From contig CACXRO010000001.1 of NCBI GenBank assembly GCA_902770045.1, positions 1 through 64,000 of the forward strand: a DNA stretch of 64,000 bases, written 5' to 3'. Origin of the DNA: an uncultured bacterium (GTDB lineage: Bacteria > Verrucomicrobiota > Kiritimatiellia > RFP12 > UBA1067). Shown here piece after piece: positions 1 through 7,059 of this stretch (its first letter is position 1; each line of letters begins with the position of its first letter). The translations under genes and the position numbers were made by a program. Below the pieces are notes generated by a model. That model ran no database searches and had not been told where the DNA came from. It saw nothing but the letters and a program-made list of their open reading frames with translations.

Positions 1-635
1 GTCGCGATCTCCAGAAGCGCCTGCAGCTCCTCGGGCGAAAAGTCCCCTTCCGGTCCCACGTAGATTGCCGGCTCCAGCTCACCCCGGCGACGGCGAGCCG
101 CCTCCGCCACCGGAACCGGCGGCGGCGTGACGAGCGCCCCGACGAAGCACTCGGTGCCGCGGACCAGCGCCAGCGACTCCGCAAACGGCATCGGAGCAAG
201 CACCTCGGGCAGCCATTTCGCGTCCGACTGCCGCGCCGCGTCCGCCGCGACGCGCTCCCAGCGCCTCCGCTTCGCCTCGCGCTCGCCGTCGGCGATGCGC
301 ACGATGGTTCGCGACGAGACGACCGGCACAATCCTCGTCACCCCGAGCTCCGTCGCCTTCTCGATCGTCCAGTCCCAGCGCGACCCCTTGGTCACACAGG
401 CGAAAAGCGTCATCGCCGGCGGACGGGCAAACTCGTCCGCCGGCGCAGCGGCGACGAGGGAGAAGCTGCGACCGGACGAGACGACAGCGTATTCGCGCGT
501 CCTGCCCTTGCCGTCGAAGAGCTCAACCCGCTCGCCGGACTTTGGTCGCACCACCTTGAGATGCGCCGCAGCCTCGGACGACAGCACCGGCGTTTCACTC
601 TTCAACACATCACTGTCTGCAATCAGTCTATGCAT
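1..635 (-). CDS. rsmE: 16S rRNA (uracil-1498-N3)-methyltransferase RsmE, 3' end cut by window
   Basis: RsmE methylates N3 of U1498 in 16S rRNA using S-adenosylmethionine. The 211 visible residues start at an ATG at 635, about 30 nt after the mnmE stop, so the two RNA-modification genes form an operon. The protein begins with MHRLIADSD. The SPOUT-type body shows the family signature EKATELGVTRIVPVVSSR at about residues 93-110 and the SAM-binding GPEGDFSPEE near residue 195. Both are hallmarks of RsmE. The last ~30-40 residues, including the C-terminal part of the trefoil knot, lie beyond position 1. No stop is visible, so it is partial but shows no internal damage. Confidence 0.9.
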   Translation of the reverse strand, partial: MHRLIADSDVLKSETPVLSSEAAAHLKVVRPKSGERVELFDGKGRTREYAVVSSGRSFSLVAAAPADEFARPPAMTLFACVTKGSRWDWTIEKATELGVTRIVPVVSSRTIVRIADGEREAKRRRWERVAADAARQSDAKWLPEVLAPMPFAESLALVRGTECFVGALVTPPPVPVAEAARRRRGELEPAIYVGPEGDFSPEELQALLEIA

Positions 636-665
636 GATTCGTCCCCCATTTATTGATTGGTTTCG

Positions 666-2006
666 CTACTTCCCCACGCAGAATCTGGAGAAAAGCGCGT
701 CCAGCATATCTGCCGAATACTCCGCTCCGATCATGGCGCCAAGACGCGAGGCGGCGTCGCGGACGGCGTTGGCTGCCAACACCAGGTCTCCCGCCGGAAC
801 TCGCGCAAGGATTCCTTCGACCTCGCAGAGCCGGTCCGCCCGCGCATCGCCGGCAACCTCGCCCGCGCCTTCAGCCTTGGCCGCCAGCCGCTCGGCAATC
901 ACGCCCTTGAGCCGCTCAATCCCCTCCCCGGTAACCGCGCTAACCGCCACCACCTCGGGGTCTGTCCCCACCAACCCCTGGGGTCTGTCCCCATAGGTTT
1001 GAAGGTCGCATTTGGTCAAAACCACGATTTTCCGCGGCAAATCTGCAGTTTCCTCTGACAAGACCGCTGGCTGTGCGTCATGGAGGTCGAGGATGATGTC
1101 TGCGGTAGCGGCAAGGTTCTTTGCCCGCTCGACGCCTTCGGACTCAACGGCATCGGCGGCGGTACGCAGTCCGGCGGTGTCGACAAGGCATACCGGCCAG
1201 CCGGCGATGTCGATCCACGCCTCGATGGCGTCCCGGGTGGTGCCGGGCCTATCCGAGACGATGGCGCGGGCAGAGCCGACAAGCGCGTTGAAAAGCGAGC
1301 TTTTGCCGACATTCGGCGGACCGGCGAGCACCACCTTTGCCCCGTCGCGGAGCATCCGGCCTTCGCGGGCGCGGACGATTTCGGCGCGGGTCTGTCCCCG
1401 CAGATCCTCGACGGACTCGGCGATGGAGCGCGCAAAACCGTCCGGCAGCTCCTCCTCCGAGATATCCAGTGCGTGCTCGATGGTCGCCGAAAGCGCCAGC
1501 GCGCGGTCGTAAAGGCCGCGCAGGGCGCGCGCGGCGGCGCCGGACGCCCCCTCCATCGCCGCGTCCGCAGCCCGGTCGGTCAGCGCGTCGACGAGCGCCA
1601 GCACCCCGGCCGCCTGGTCGTAGTCGAGCTTGCCGTTCAGGTAGGCGCGCTCGGTGAACTCGCCGCGGCGGGCGAGGCGGGCGCCGGCGGCGAGGCAGGC
1701 CTCGAGCACGCGGCGCGGCGCGACGGCGCCGCCGTGGCACTGGAGTTCCGCCACGTCCTCGCCGGTATAGCTCCGCGGCGCGGCAAAGGCGAGGAGGACG
1801 CCGTCGTCGAGCGGCGTGCCCGAGACGGGGTTGCGGAAACGGACGTGGCGGACCGACGGCAGGCGCTCGCCGACGCTCCCCGGGGCGGCAACGCCGGCCA
1901 CCCTGGCGGCGACGGCGAAGGCGTCCGGTCCGGAAACGCGGACAACGGCGACGCCGGCGCGACCGGGGGCGGTGGCGACGGCGGCGATGGTGTCGGCGCT
2001 CTCCAT
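666..2006 (-). CDS. mnmE: tRNA modification GTPase MnmE (TrmE)
   Basis: MnmE (446 aa) with MnmG installs the 5-carboxymethylaminomethyl group on wobble U34 of tRNAs. The N-terminal tetrahydrofolate-binding domain starts DTIAAVATAPGRAGVAVVR. The G domain has GPPNVGKSSL (G1), DRPGTTRD (G2), DTAGLR (G3) and TKCD (G4). The protein ends in the catalytic C-terminal motif CVGK. The ATG at 2006 was chosen over an upstream one at 2078 because the family begins right before DTIAA and a GAGG sits upstream. The gene follows the luxS stop by 10 nt. Just after the G4 motif, a short palindromic repeat pair in the DNA (957-993) encodes an extra loop. Function is confident. Confidence 0.96.
   Translation of the reverse strand: MESADTIAAVATAPGRAGVAVVRVSGPDAFAVAARVAGVAAPGSVGERLPSVRHVRFRNPVSGTPLDDGVLLAFAAPRSYTGEDVAELQCHGGAVAPRRVLEACLAAGARLARRGEFTERAYLNGKLDYDQAAGVLALVDALTDRAADAAMEGASGAAARALRGLYDRALALSATIEHALDISEEELPDGFARSIAESVEDLRGQTRAEIVRAREGRMLRDGAKVVLAGPPNVGKSSLFNALVGSARAIVSDRPGTTRDAIEAWIDIAGWPVCLVDTAGLRTAADAVESEGVERAKNLAATADIILDLHDAQPAVLSEETADLPRKIVVLTKCDLQTYGDRPQGLVGTDPEVVAVSAVTGEGIERLKGVIAERLAAKAEGAGEVAGDARADRLCEVEGILARVPAGDLVLAANAVRDAASRLGAMIGAEYSADMLDALFSRFCVGK
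957..993. repeat. paired short palindromes inside mnmE
   Basis: The 14-nt word GGGGTCTGTCCCCA occurs twice, at 957-970 and 980-993, separated by 9 nt. Each copy is a near palindrome (GGGG-TCTGT-CCCC). The pair falls in the mnmE coding region in the loop after the G4 motif, where MnmE length is variable. It looks like a REP-like insertion that keeps the reading frame; that origin is inferred. Confidence 0.55.
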
Positions 2007-2016
2007 GGCGGCGGCC

Positions 2017-2532
2017 TCAGGAGTCGTAGAACTCCCGTCCGCCGTCGACGAGCGTCCGTTCGGCGGTCGGATATTCAAAGCAGGGCTCGCGCTCGAGCAG
2101 CTCGACGTAGTGGGCGGACTCCCACTTCGCCATCGCGAGGTCGTGAAGGCGGTAGTTGCCGCAGGTCTCCGGCGTGGTGCCGGGGACTTCGCCCTCGAAG
2201 TCGCGGCAGTGCCGGAACGCGGCGAGGACGAGCGGCAGAATCTCCTGTGGCGACGGAGAGCCCTTGACGATTAGGTAGTTGCCGGTGAGGCAGCCCATCG
2301 GCCCCCAGTAGACGATGCGGTCCTTCCACTCCGGATCGCTGCGCAGGTAGGTGGCGACGATGTGCTCGATCGTGTGGATGGCGTTCGGATGGATCGCGGG
2401 CTCGACGTTGGGGCGCTTCATGCGCACGTCGAAGGTGGTCACCCGCTCGCCGCCGACCGAATCGACGCGCGAGACATAGATGCCCGGGACGATGCGGGTG
2501 TGGTCGACCTGGAAGCTGGCGATGAGCTCCAT
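2017..2532 (-). CDS. luxS: S-ribosylhomocysteine lyase LuxS
   Basis: LuxS (171 aa) cleaves S-ribosylhomocysteine to homocysteine and DPD, the precursor of autoinducer-2. The zinc site is visible: HTIEH at about residues 53-57, and a later Cys in ETCGNYRLHD. The catalytic Cys lies in GPMGCLTGNY. The length is typical. The ATG at 2532 shares one base with the TGA of the antiporter gene (TGATG), so translation is likely coupled. A much longer open frame upstream in the same frame is a shadow of the antiporter gene. Its partner Pfs nucleosidase is not in the window. It sits between a sodium/proton antiporter and mnmE. Confidence 0.97.
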   Translation of the reverse strand: MELIASFQVDHTRIVPGIYVSRVDSVGGERVTTFDVRMKRPNVEPAIHPNAIHTIEHIVATYLRSDPEWKDRIVYWGPMGCLTGNYLIVKGSPSPQEILPLVLAAFRHCRDFEGEVPGTTPETCGNYRLHDLAMAKWESAHYVELLEREPCFEYPTAERTLVDGGREFYDS

Positions 2533-4856
2533 CACTTCACCTCCCGGAAGAACCGGCGCATCTCGTCCGCCGTCTTGCACTGGGCGAGCCGGCGGTAGCC
2601 GTCGTCGTTGCGCAGCGCCTTGGAGACGAAGCTCATGAGCTGCAGGTACGGCGTCTGCTCGGAGTCGTTGGCGAGGGTGAGGACGATGAGGTCGACGCGG
2701 GAGTTGTCGATCGTCTCGTAGTCGGCGATGCAGCCGTTGGCGGTGCCCTCGTTGTCCACGATCGCCACCGCGCCGGCGAGCCCGGTCACCGAGCGGCAGC
2801 GCCCGTGCGGCACGGCGATGCCGTGGTCGAGCCCGGTCGGCATCGACGCCTCGCGGTGCAGCACAGCCTCGGTCGCCTCGGTGGCGTCGCGCACGTGGTT
2901 GGGGCAGGCGGCGGCGACCTCGGCCACCATCTTGGTGATCGCCTCCGCCTTGGTGGCGGCGCGGAACTTCGGCAGCATGACGAATCCCTGCAGGTAGCGG
3001 CCGACGCCGGAGCGGCCGAGGTGCCGCTCGCCCTTGCTGCTGGCCTCGGAGAGCATGCGGTCGACGTCCTGGCGGCGGATGGGCTTCGAGATCGCGCGCG
3101 CGAGGTCGTTGATCTGGCTGGCGACCTCCATCCACGCGGTCATCACGATCGCCTCCTCCTCCGGAGTGCAGCTCACGTAGATGCGGTGGCCGCGGCGGCG
3201 CATGGAGAGCTCCATGTCGTCCATCGCCACCTCCCAGATGCTGTCCTCCTTGGAGAGCAGCGAAGTGAAGAAGCCCTCCTCGCGGAACTCGTCCACCAGC
3301 CGCTCCAGCATCAGCTTCGCGGCCTCGTCGTTGTTCATCTCGAAGCAGGTCTCGCGCGAGGAGCTGGTGGTTGGCCGCGGGTGCCTGACGCCGCGCGCCC
3401 GGGGCGCGAAGAGCCCCACCAGCGCCGGCGGCGCGACGATGGTGGTGACGAGCGTCATCAGGATGCCGACGCCGAACATCTCCTGGGTGAGGTAGCCGCT
3501 CGAGAGGCCGAGGCCGGCGATGATGAGCGCCACCTCGCCGCGCGGCACCATGCCGGCGCCGATCCTGAGCCCGCCCAGGACGTTGAAGCCGCAGCACATC
3601 GACGGCGCCATGCAGCCAAACACCTTCGACGCGACCGCGACGGCGGTGTAGATGCCGCCGAAGATGAGCACCGGCTCGGAACAGAGCGCGCGCACGTCCA
3701 CCATCATGCCCATGGAGCAGAAGAACACCGGCACCAGGAAGGTGTAGACCGGGGTGAGCATCTCCTGGATCGGGTGCTTGAGGTCGGTGCGCGAGAGCGC
3801 CAGGCCCATAACGTACGCGCCGATGATCATCGCGAGGCCCATGTACTCGAAGAACCCCGCCAGCGCCAGCGCGAGACCGAAAGCCATCGTCGCGATCACC
3901 ACCGGGCTCTTGAACGCCTTCTTGAGGAACTTCGCGATCCACCGCGCCGCCAGCAGCGCGACAACCGTGGCGCCAAGCCAGACGCCGAACGCCTTGAGCG
4001 CGACGAGGCCGATCTCACCCCAGTCCATGCCGCCCGCCGCCGTCCCCGCGGTTTCCGCCGCCTTGTGCGCCGCGATGATGCCGTTGCCGACGGCGAGCAC
4101 GATGAGGCCGAGGACGTCGTCGATCACCGCGCCGGCCATGATGGTGACGCCCTCCTCGGAGTCCATCTTCTTCTTCTCGGAGAGGATGCGGGCGGTGATT
4201 CCCACCGAGGTGGCGGTGGACATGATGCCCATGTAGAGCGGGGCCGACTTGGTCATCGCCTCGGCGAGCGGAATGCCGGCAAGCGCGTGCTCCCCGCCGG
4301 CCGCGAACGCCGAGAAGAACTTCGGCAGCAGGAAGACGGCGCAGAGGTCGCCGAGCACGAACGACACCACCACGCCGCCGAGGCCGACCATCAGCCCGAC
4401 TACCGAGTACTTGAGGAACATCTTGATGTTCGTCTCCAGCCCCGACAGGAAGAGCAGGATCACCGACGCCAGGGTGGCGAGGCCATAGAGCTCGTCGCTC
4501 GTGGCGTCGACCAGCCGTCCGGTGGAGCTGGCTATCTCCCGAAGGGCCGCGCCGTGGAAGAGCCCGCTCGCGAAAAGCCCGCTGCCGAAGCCGATCCCGC
4601 CTAGCGCCCAGGGGCCGATCACGATGCCGGCGCCGAGCTCGCCGAGGATCGAGGGGAGCTTCAGCGCCGACGCGATCGCCCCGCCCACGCGCGCGGCGAA
4701 GATGATGACGCCGATCTGCAGCACGAGGAACATCATCTGCTCCACGCGCGGCAGGCCGAAGTTGGGATATGGCTCGTTCGCGGCCCCGCCCGATGCGAAG
4801 GCGCAGAACGCCGTCAGCACCATGAAAACGGCTAAAAGAAGCTTACGGTCTTTCAT
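2532..4856 (-). CDS. CPA2-type Na+/H+ antiporter with C-terminal PTS EIIA-like domain
   Basis: This is a 774-residue inner-membrane protein. After an N-terminal hydrophobic segment ending AFASGGAANE, a cation/proton exchanger domain with about twelve membrane spans fills residues ~30-445 (LPSILGELGAGIVIGPWAL, AGAVIDDVLGLIVLAVGNG). A linker of ~180 residues leads to an EIIA type-2 (fructose/mannitol-like) domain at about residues 620-774, with the conserved active-site histidine in GIAVPHGR. EIIA domains receive phosphate from HPr; here one presumably senses phosphorylation state and gates the exchanger (inference). The ATG at 4856 was chosen because the upstream in-frame codons lack protein character. 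It heads the luxS-mnmE-rsmE run. Confidence 0.88.
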   Translation of the reverse strand: MKDRKLLLAVFMVLTAFCAFASGGAANEPYPNFGLPRVEQMMFLVLQIGVIIFAARVGGAIASALKLPSILGELGAGIVIGPWALGGIGFGSGLFASGLFHGAALREIASSTGRLVDATSDELYGLATLASVILLFLSGLETNIKMFLKYSVVGLMVGLGGVVVSFVLGDLCAVFLLPKFFSAFAAGGEHALAGIPLAEAMTKSAPLYMGIMSTATSVGITARILSEKKKMDSEEGVTIMAGAVIDDVLGLIVLAVGNGIIAAHKAAETAGTAAGGMDWGEIGLVALKAFGVWLGATVVALLAARWIAKFLKKAFKSPVVIATMAFGLALALAGFFEYMGLAMIIGAYVMGLALSRTDLKHPIQEMLTPVYTFLVPVFFCSMGMMVDVRALCSEPVLIFGGIYTAVAVASKVFGCMAPSMCCGFNVLGGLRIGAGMVPRGEVALIIAGLGLSSGYLTQEMFGVGILMTLVTTIVAPPALVGLFAPRARGVRHPRPTTSSSRETCFEMNNDEAAKLMLERLVDEFREEGFFTSLLSKEDSIWEVAMDDMELSMRRRGHRIYVSCTPEEEAIVMTAWMEVASQINDLARAISKPIRRQDVDRMLSEASSKGERHLGRSGVGRYLQGFVMLPKFRAATKAEAITKMVAEVAAACPNHVRDATEATEAVLHREASMPTGLDHGIAVPHGRCRSVTGLAGAVAIVDNEGTANGCIADYETIDNSRVDLIVLTLANDSEQTPYLQLMSFVSKALRNDDGYRRLAQCKTADEMRRFFREVK

Positions 4857-4866
4857 AGGATTGTAT

Positions 4867-4876
4867 AGTATATCAA
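4867..4876 (-). promoter_or_regulatory. -10 element for antiporter-luxS-mnmE-rsmE
   Basis: On the minus strand the sequence reads TGATATACTATACAATCCT directly before the ATG at 4856. A TATACT hexamer lies 10 nt upstream of the start codon, leaving at most a very short 5' leader and no Shine-Dalgarno sequence. It overlaps the stop codon of thiE. Confidence 0.5.
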
Positions 4877-5499
4877 ATTTGGCCGCGGGCGCGGCGGAAT
4901 GCGTCCTGCAGTCGGACGATCCGCGCGTACGGGTCGGGCGCGGCGCATACCGCGCGCACCACCGCGAAGTTGGCGAGGCCTGCCGCCGCAAGCTCGGGAA
5001 TGCGGCTTTCGTCGATGCCGCCGATCGCGACCGCCGGGAAAGGCACCGAGCGCGCCATCTCCGCGGCGGCCTCGACGCCGAGCGTGGGGTCCGGGATCTT
5101 CTTGGTCGGCGTCGGCCACACCGGCCCCGCGCCGATGTAGTCGGGGCTCTCGCCGACCGCCGCCAGCGCCTGGGCGGGCGAATGGGTGGACTTGCCGACG
5201 ATCTTCAGCCCGGGAAAGCGCCGCCGCACCTCGGCGACCGGCATGTCGGTCTGGCCGACGTGGACGCCGTCCGCGTCAGCCTCCGCCGCGGCCTCGGGGT
5301 CGTCGTTCACGATGAGCAGCGTCCGAGAGCCGGCGGTAATGCGCCTAAGCGCGCGCGCGACCGACACCACCTCGGCGCGCGGAGCGTCCTTCATCCTGAG
5401 CTGCACAATCCGGACGCCGGCGTTGACCGCCGCCTCGCAGCAGCGCTCGTAGCCGACGACCGGGTTGGTCATCACCAGGTAGAGGCCGAAGTCTTCCAT
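4873..5499 (-). CDS. thiE: thiamine-phosphate synthase ThiE
   Basis: ThiE (208 aa) couples HMP-pyrophosphate to the thiazole phosphate to make thiamine monophosphate. The TIM barrel shows the family features: VQLRMKD (near residue 33), LIVNDDPEAAAEADADGVHVGQ (phosphate and Mg2+ site), IVGKSTHS, YIGAGPVWPTPTK and FPAVAIGGI. The ATG follows the GH39 TAG with no intervening base (TAGATG), so initiation probably depends on the upstream ribosome. No TPP riboswitch or other thi gene is seen nearby. Being downstream of a glycosidase is unusual and probably reflects genome rearrangement rather than shared function. Confidence 0.93.
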   Translation of the reverse strand: MEDFGLYLVMTNPVVGYERCCEAAVNAGVRIVQLRMKDAPRAEVVSVARALRRITAGSRTLLIVNDDPEAAAEADADGVHVGQTDMPVAEVRRRFPGLKIVGKSTHSPAQALAAVGESPDYIGAGPVWPTPTKKIPDPTLGVEAAAEMARSVPFPAVAIGGIDESRIPELAAAGLANFAVVRAVCAAPDPYARIVRLQDAFRRARGQI

Positions 5500-6984
5500 C
5501 TACTCGTCGAAGGTGACCAGAAACGCCGCGCTGAAGAAGTCCGGCTTCCAGAGCGTGAGGACGCCGTCCTTGGAGATGCGCGCCTGGTCGCCGAATCCGG
5601 AACGGACGAGCGGCTCCAGGTCGTGGGTGTAGTCGAGGACGACCGCCTTAGGCTTCGCGCCAGCGTCCACGCCCTTCAGCGCGACCTTGATCTCGCGGGA
5701 CGTCCCGCCGTAGTCCACGACCAGCAGTCCCTTGCGGCCGTCGGCGCGGCGGACGGGGAACGAGGTCACCGTGCCGACCGTCGATCCGGCGCAGCGCACC
5801 GAGTAGTCGCGCATGATGTCGCCGAAGAGCTTGAGCGCGTAGAAGACCTTGTACTTCTTCTGCATCGAGTCCTTGAAGCCCCAGCTGCCGACGTGGCTGC
5901 AGCCGTAGTAGAAGGCCTGGTCGAGCTTCGAGGACTGCATGTTGGCGAGGGTCGCGAGCGTGAAGCACGCCGAGCGGATGCCGTTGTGGCTGTCGGGGCC
6001 GCTCCAGATGCGCTCCTTGACCACGGGGTCGGAACAGCGCTGCATGTCGGTCCACGTGTAGTTTTCGCCGAAGTAGTGCCACTCGTTGACGATCAGCTCG
6101 CACTTCGGAAAGCCCATCTCGTCGCACATCCTGCGCGCGCGGTCGGCCTCGCGGGAGAAATCGGACGGGTTGTTCTTGTAGCCGTGCCAGGAGATGAAGT
6201 CCGGCGCGACGCCCGCGTCCTTGCACGCCTGCAGCAGATAGCGGAAGTATTCCTCGTTCAGCCAGCAGAGCGCCGGCCCGCCGACCTTGATCGAGTCGCC
6301 GAACTCGCCCTTCAGGCGCTTGACGCACTTCACGAAGAGCTGCGCGAAGAGCTCGCGGCGCTTCAGCTCGTTGCTCTTCGTGCCGGCCTCGTCGGCGCCG
6401 GCGTCGCCGCCGGGCAGGCAGAACATGTTGTTGAAGCCGTCCGGCTCGTTCCAGATCTCCCAGTACTTGATGTTCCACTCGTGGCCGTCGGCCCAGCCGC
6501 GGTTGTAGTGGCGCACGGTGCCGGCGAAGACCTCGGCCACCTTGTCGAAGTCCTTCGGGATGAGCGTGTTGAAGTGGACCTTGGGGCCAGAGTGCTCGAT
6601 CGAGGTGCCGAGGCGGAAGAAGACGTCGAGCCCGGCCTCCTCGCGCGTGCGCTTCAGCAGGTAGTCGGTGGGGCCGAACACGTAGTTCTCGGGCTTGGTC
6701 GCGTCAAGGTCGACGAGCGGAAAGATGTGGTGCCAGTCGCAGACGCGCTGGTTGGAGTTGACGAGCGCCCAGTCGTGGGTGCGCGCGCTCTTGAAGCCCA
6801 TCGCGCGGACGTCGTTGAGCGCCTGCTGGGTGAGCGAGCAGATCGTCGGGCCGAAGCCCGAGGAATGCAGCTCGGGGCGCACCTTGCCCACCTCCTGGGT
6901 GAAGTCGGCTATCGGCAGCTCCGCCGCGCAGGCTATGGACAACGCAGCCGCCATCGCCGCCGCGGAAAGAACAGTCTTGGTCAT
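5500..6984 (-). CDS. secreted GH39-like glycosidase (beta-xylosidase family)
   Basis: A 494-residue secreted enzyme with a Sec signal peptide (MTKTVLSAAAMAAALSIACAA). The TIM barrel carries KYWEIWNEPDG, the NEP acid/base motif of clan GH-A families GH39/GH51, and a second glutamate in LIVNEWHYFG, the probable nucleophile. Substrate is not readable from sequence; beta-xylosides or related glycosides are usual for GH39. The ATG at 6984 is preceded by AAAGGAG and a TATAAT promoter, so the longer frame beginning at 7035 is rejected. thiE follows immediately. Confidence 0.8.
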   Translation of the reverse strand: MTKTVLSAAAMAAALSIACAAELPIADFTQEVGKVRPELHSSGFGPTICSLTQQALNDVRAMGFKSARTHDWALVNSNQRVCDWHHIFPLVDLDATKPENYVFGPTDYLLKRTREEAGLDVFFRLGTSIEHSGPKVHFNTLIPKDFDKVAEVFAGTVRHYNRGWADGHEWNIKYWEIWNEPDGFNNMFCLPGGDAGADEAGTKSNELKRRELFAQLFVKCVKRLKGEFGDSIKVGGPALCWLNEEYFRYLLQACKDAGVAPDFISWHGYKNNPSDFSREADRARRMCDEMGFPKCELIVNEWHYFGENYTWTDMQRCSDPVVKERIWSGPDSHNGIRSACFTLATLANMQSSKLDQAFYYGCSHVGSWGFKDSMQKKYKVFYALKLFGDIMRDYSVRCAGSTVGTVTSFPVRRADGRKGLLVVDYGGTSREIKVALKGVDAGAKPKAVVLDYTHDLEPLVRSGFGDQARISKDGVLTLWKPDFFSAAFLVTFDE

Positions 6985-7008
6985 AATATACTCCTTTCGT
7001 TTGCGCGT

Positions 7009-7019
7009 ATTATACCATA
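7009..7019 (-). promoter_or_regulatory. extended -10 promoter for GH39-thiE
   Basis: Minus-strand TTATGGTATAAT with TATAAT at 7014-7009 and a TGG extension. It lies 24 nt before the GH39 ATG, with AAAGGAG between. This is the canonical form of a motif seen before many genes in the window. Confidence 0.75.
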
Positions 7020-7059
7020 ATCGGGAAGAGCCCACGCCGGGAAACTGGCATAAAGTGGA

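Noticed and set aside
2017-3942. A 641-codon frame ending in LuxS
   Set aside because: Only the last 171 codons match LuxS; the rest is the out-of-frame shadow of the antiporter gene. The ATG at 2532 overlaps the antiporter stop.
5400-5510. TPP riboswitch before thiE
   Set aside because: thiE starts directly after the GH39 stop, leaving no leader for a riboswitch.
4501-7020. A large plus-strand open frame (839 codons) opposite the antiporter, thiE and GH39 genes
   Set aside because: It has no recognisable domain, is Arg/Asp/Val rich as expected for an antisense frame of GC-rich genes, and covers three confident genes on the other strand.
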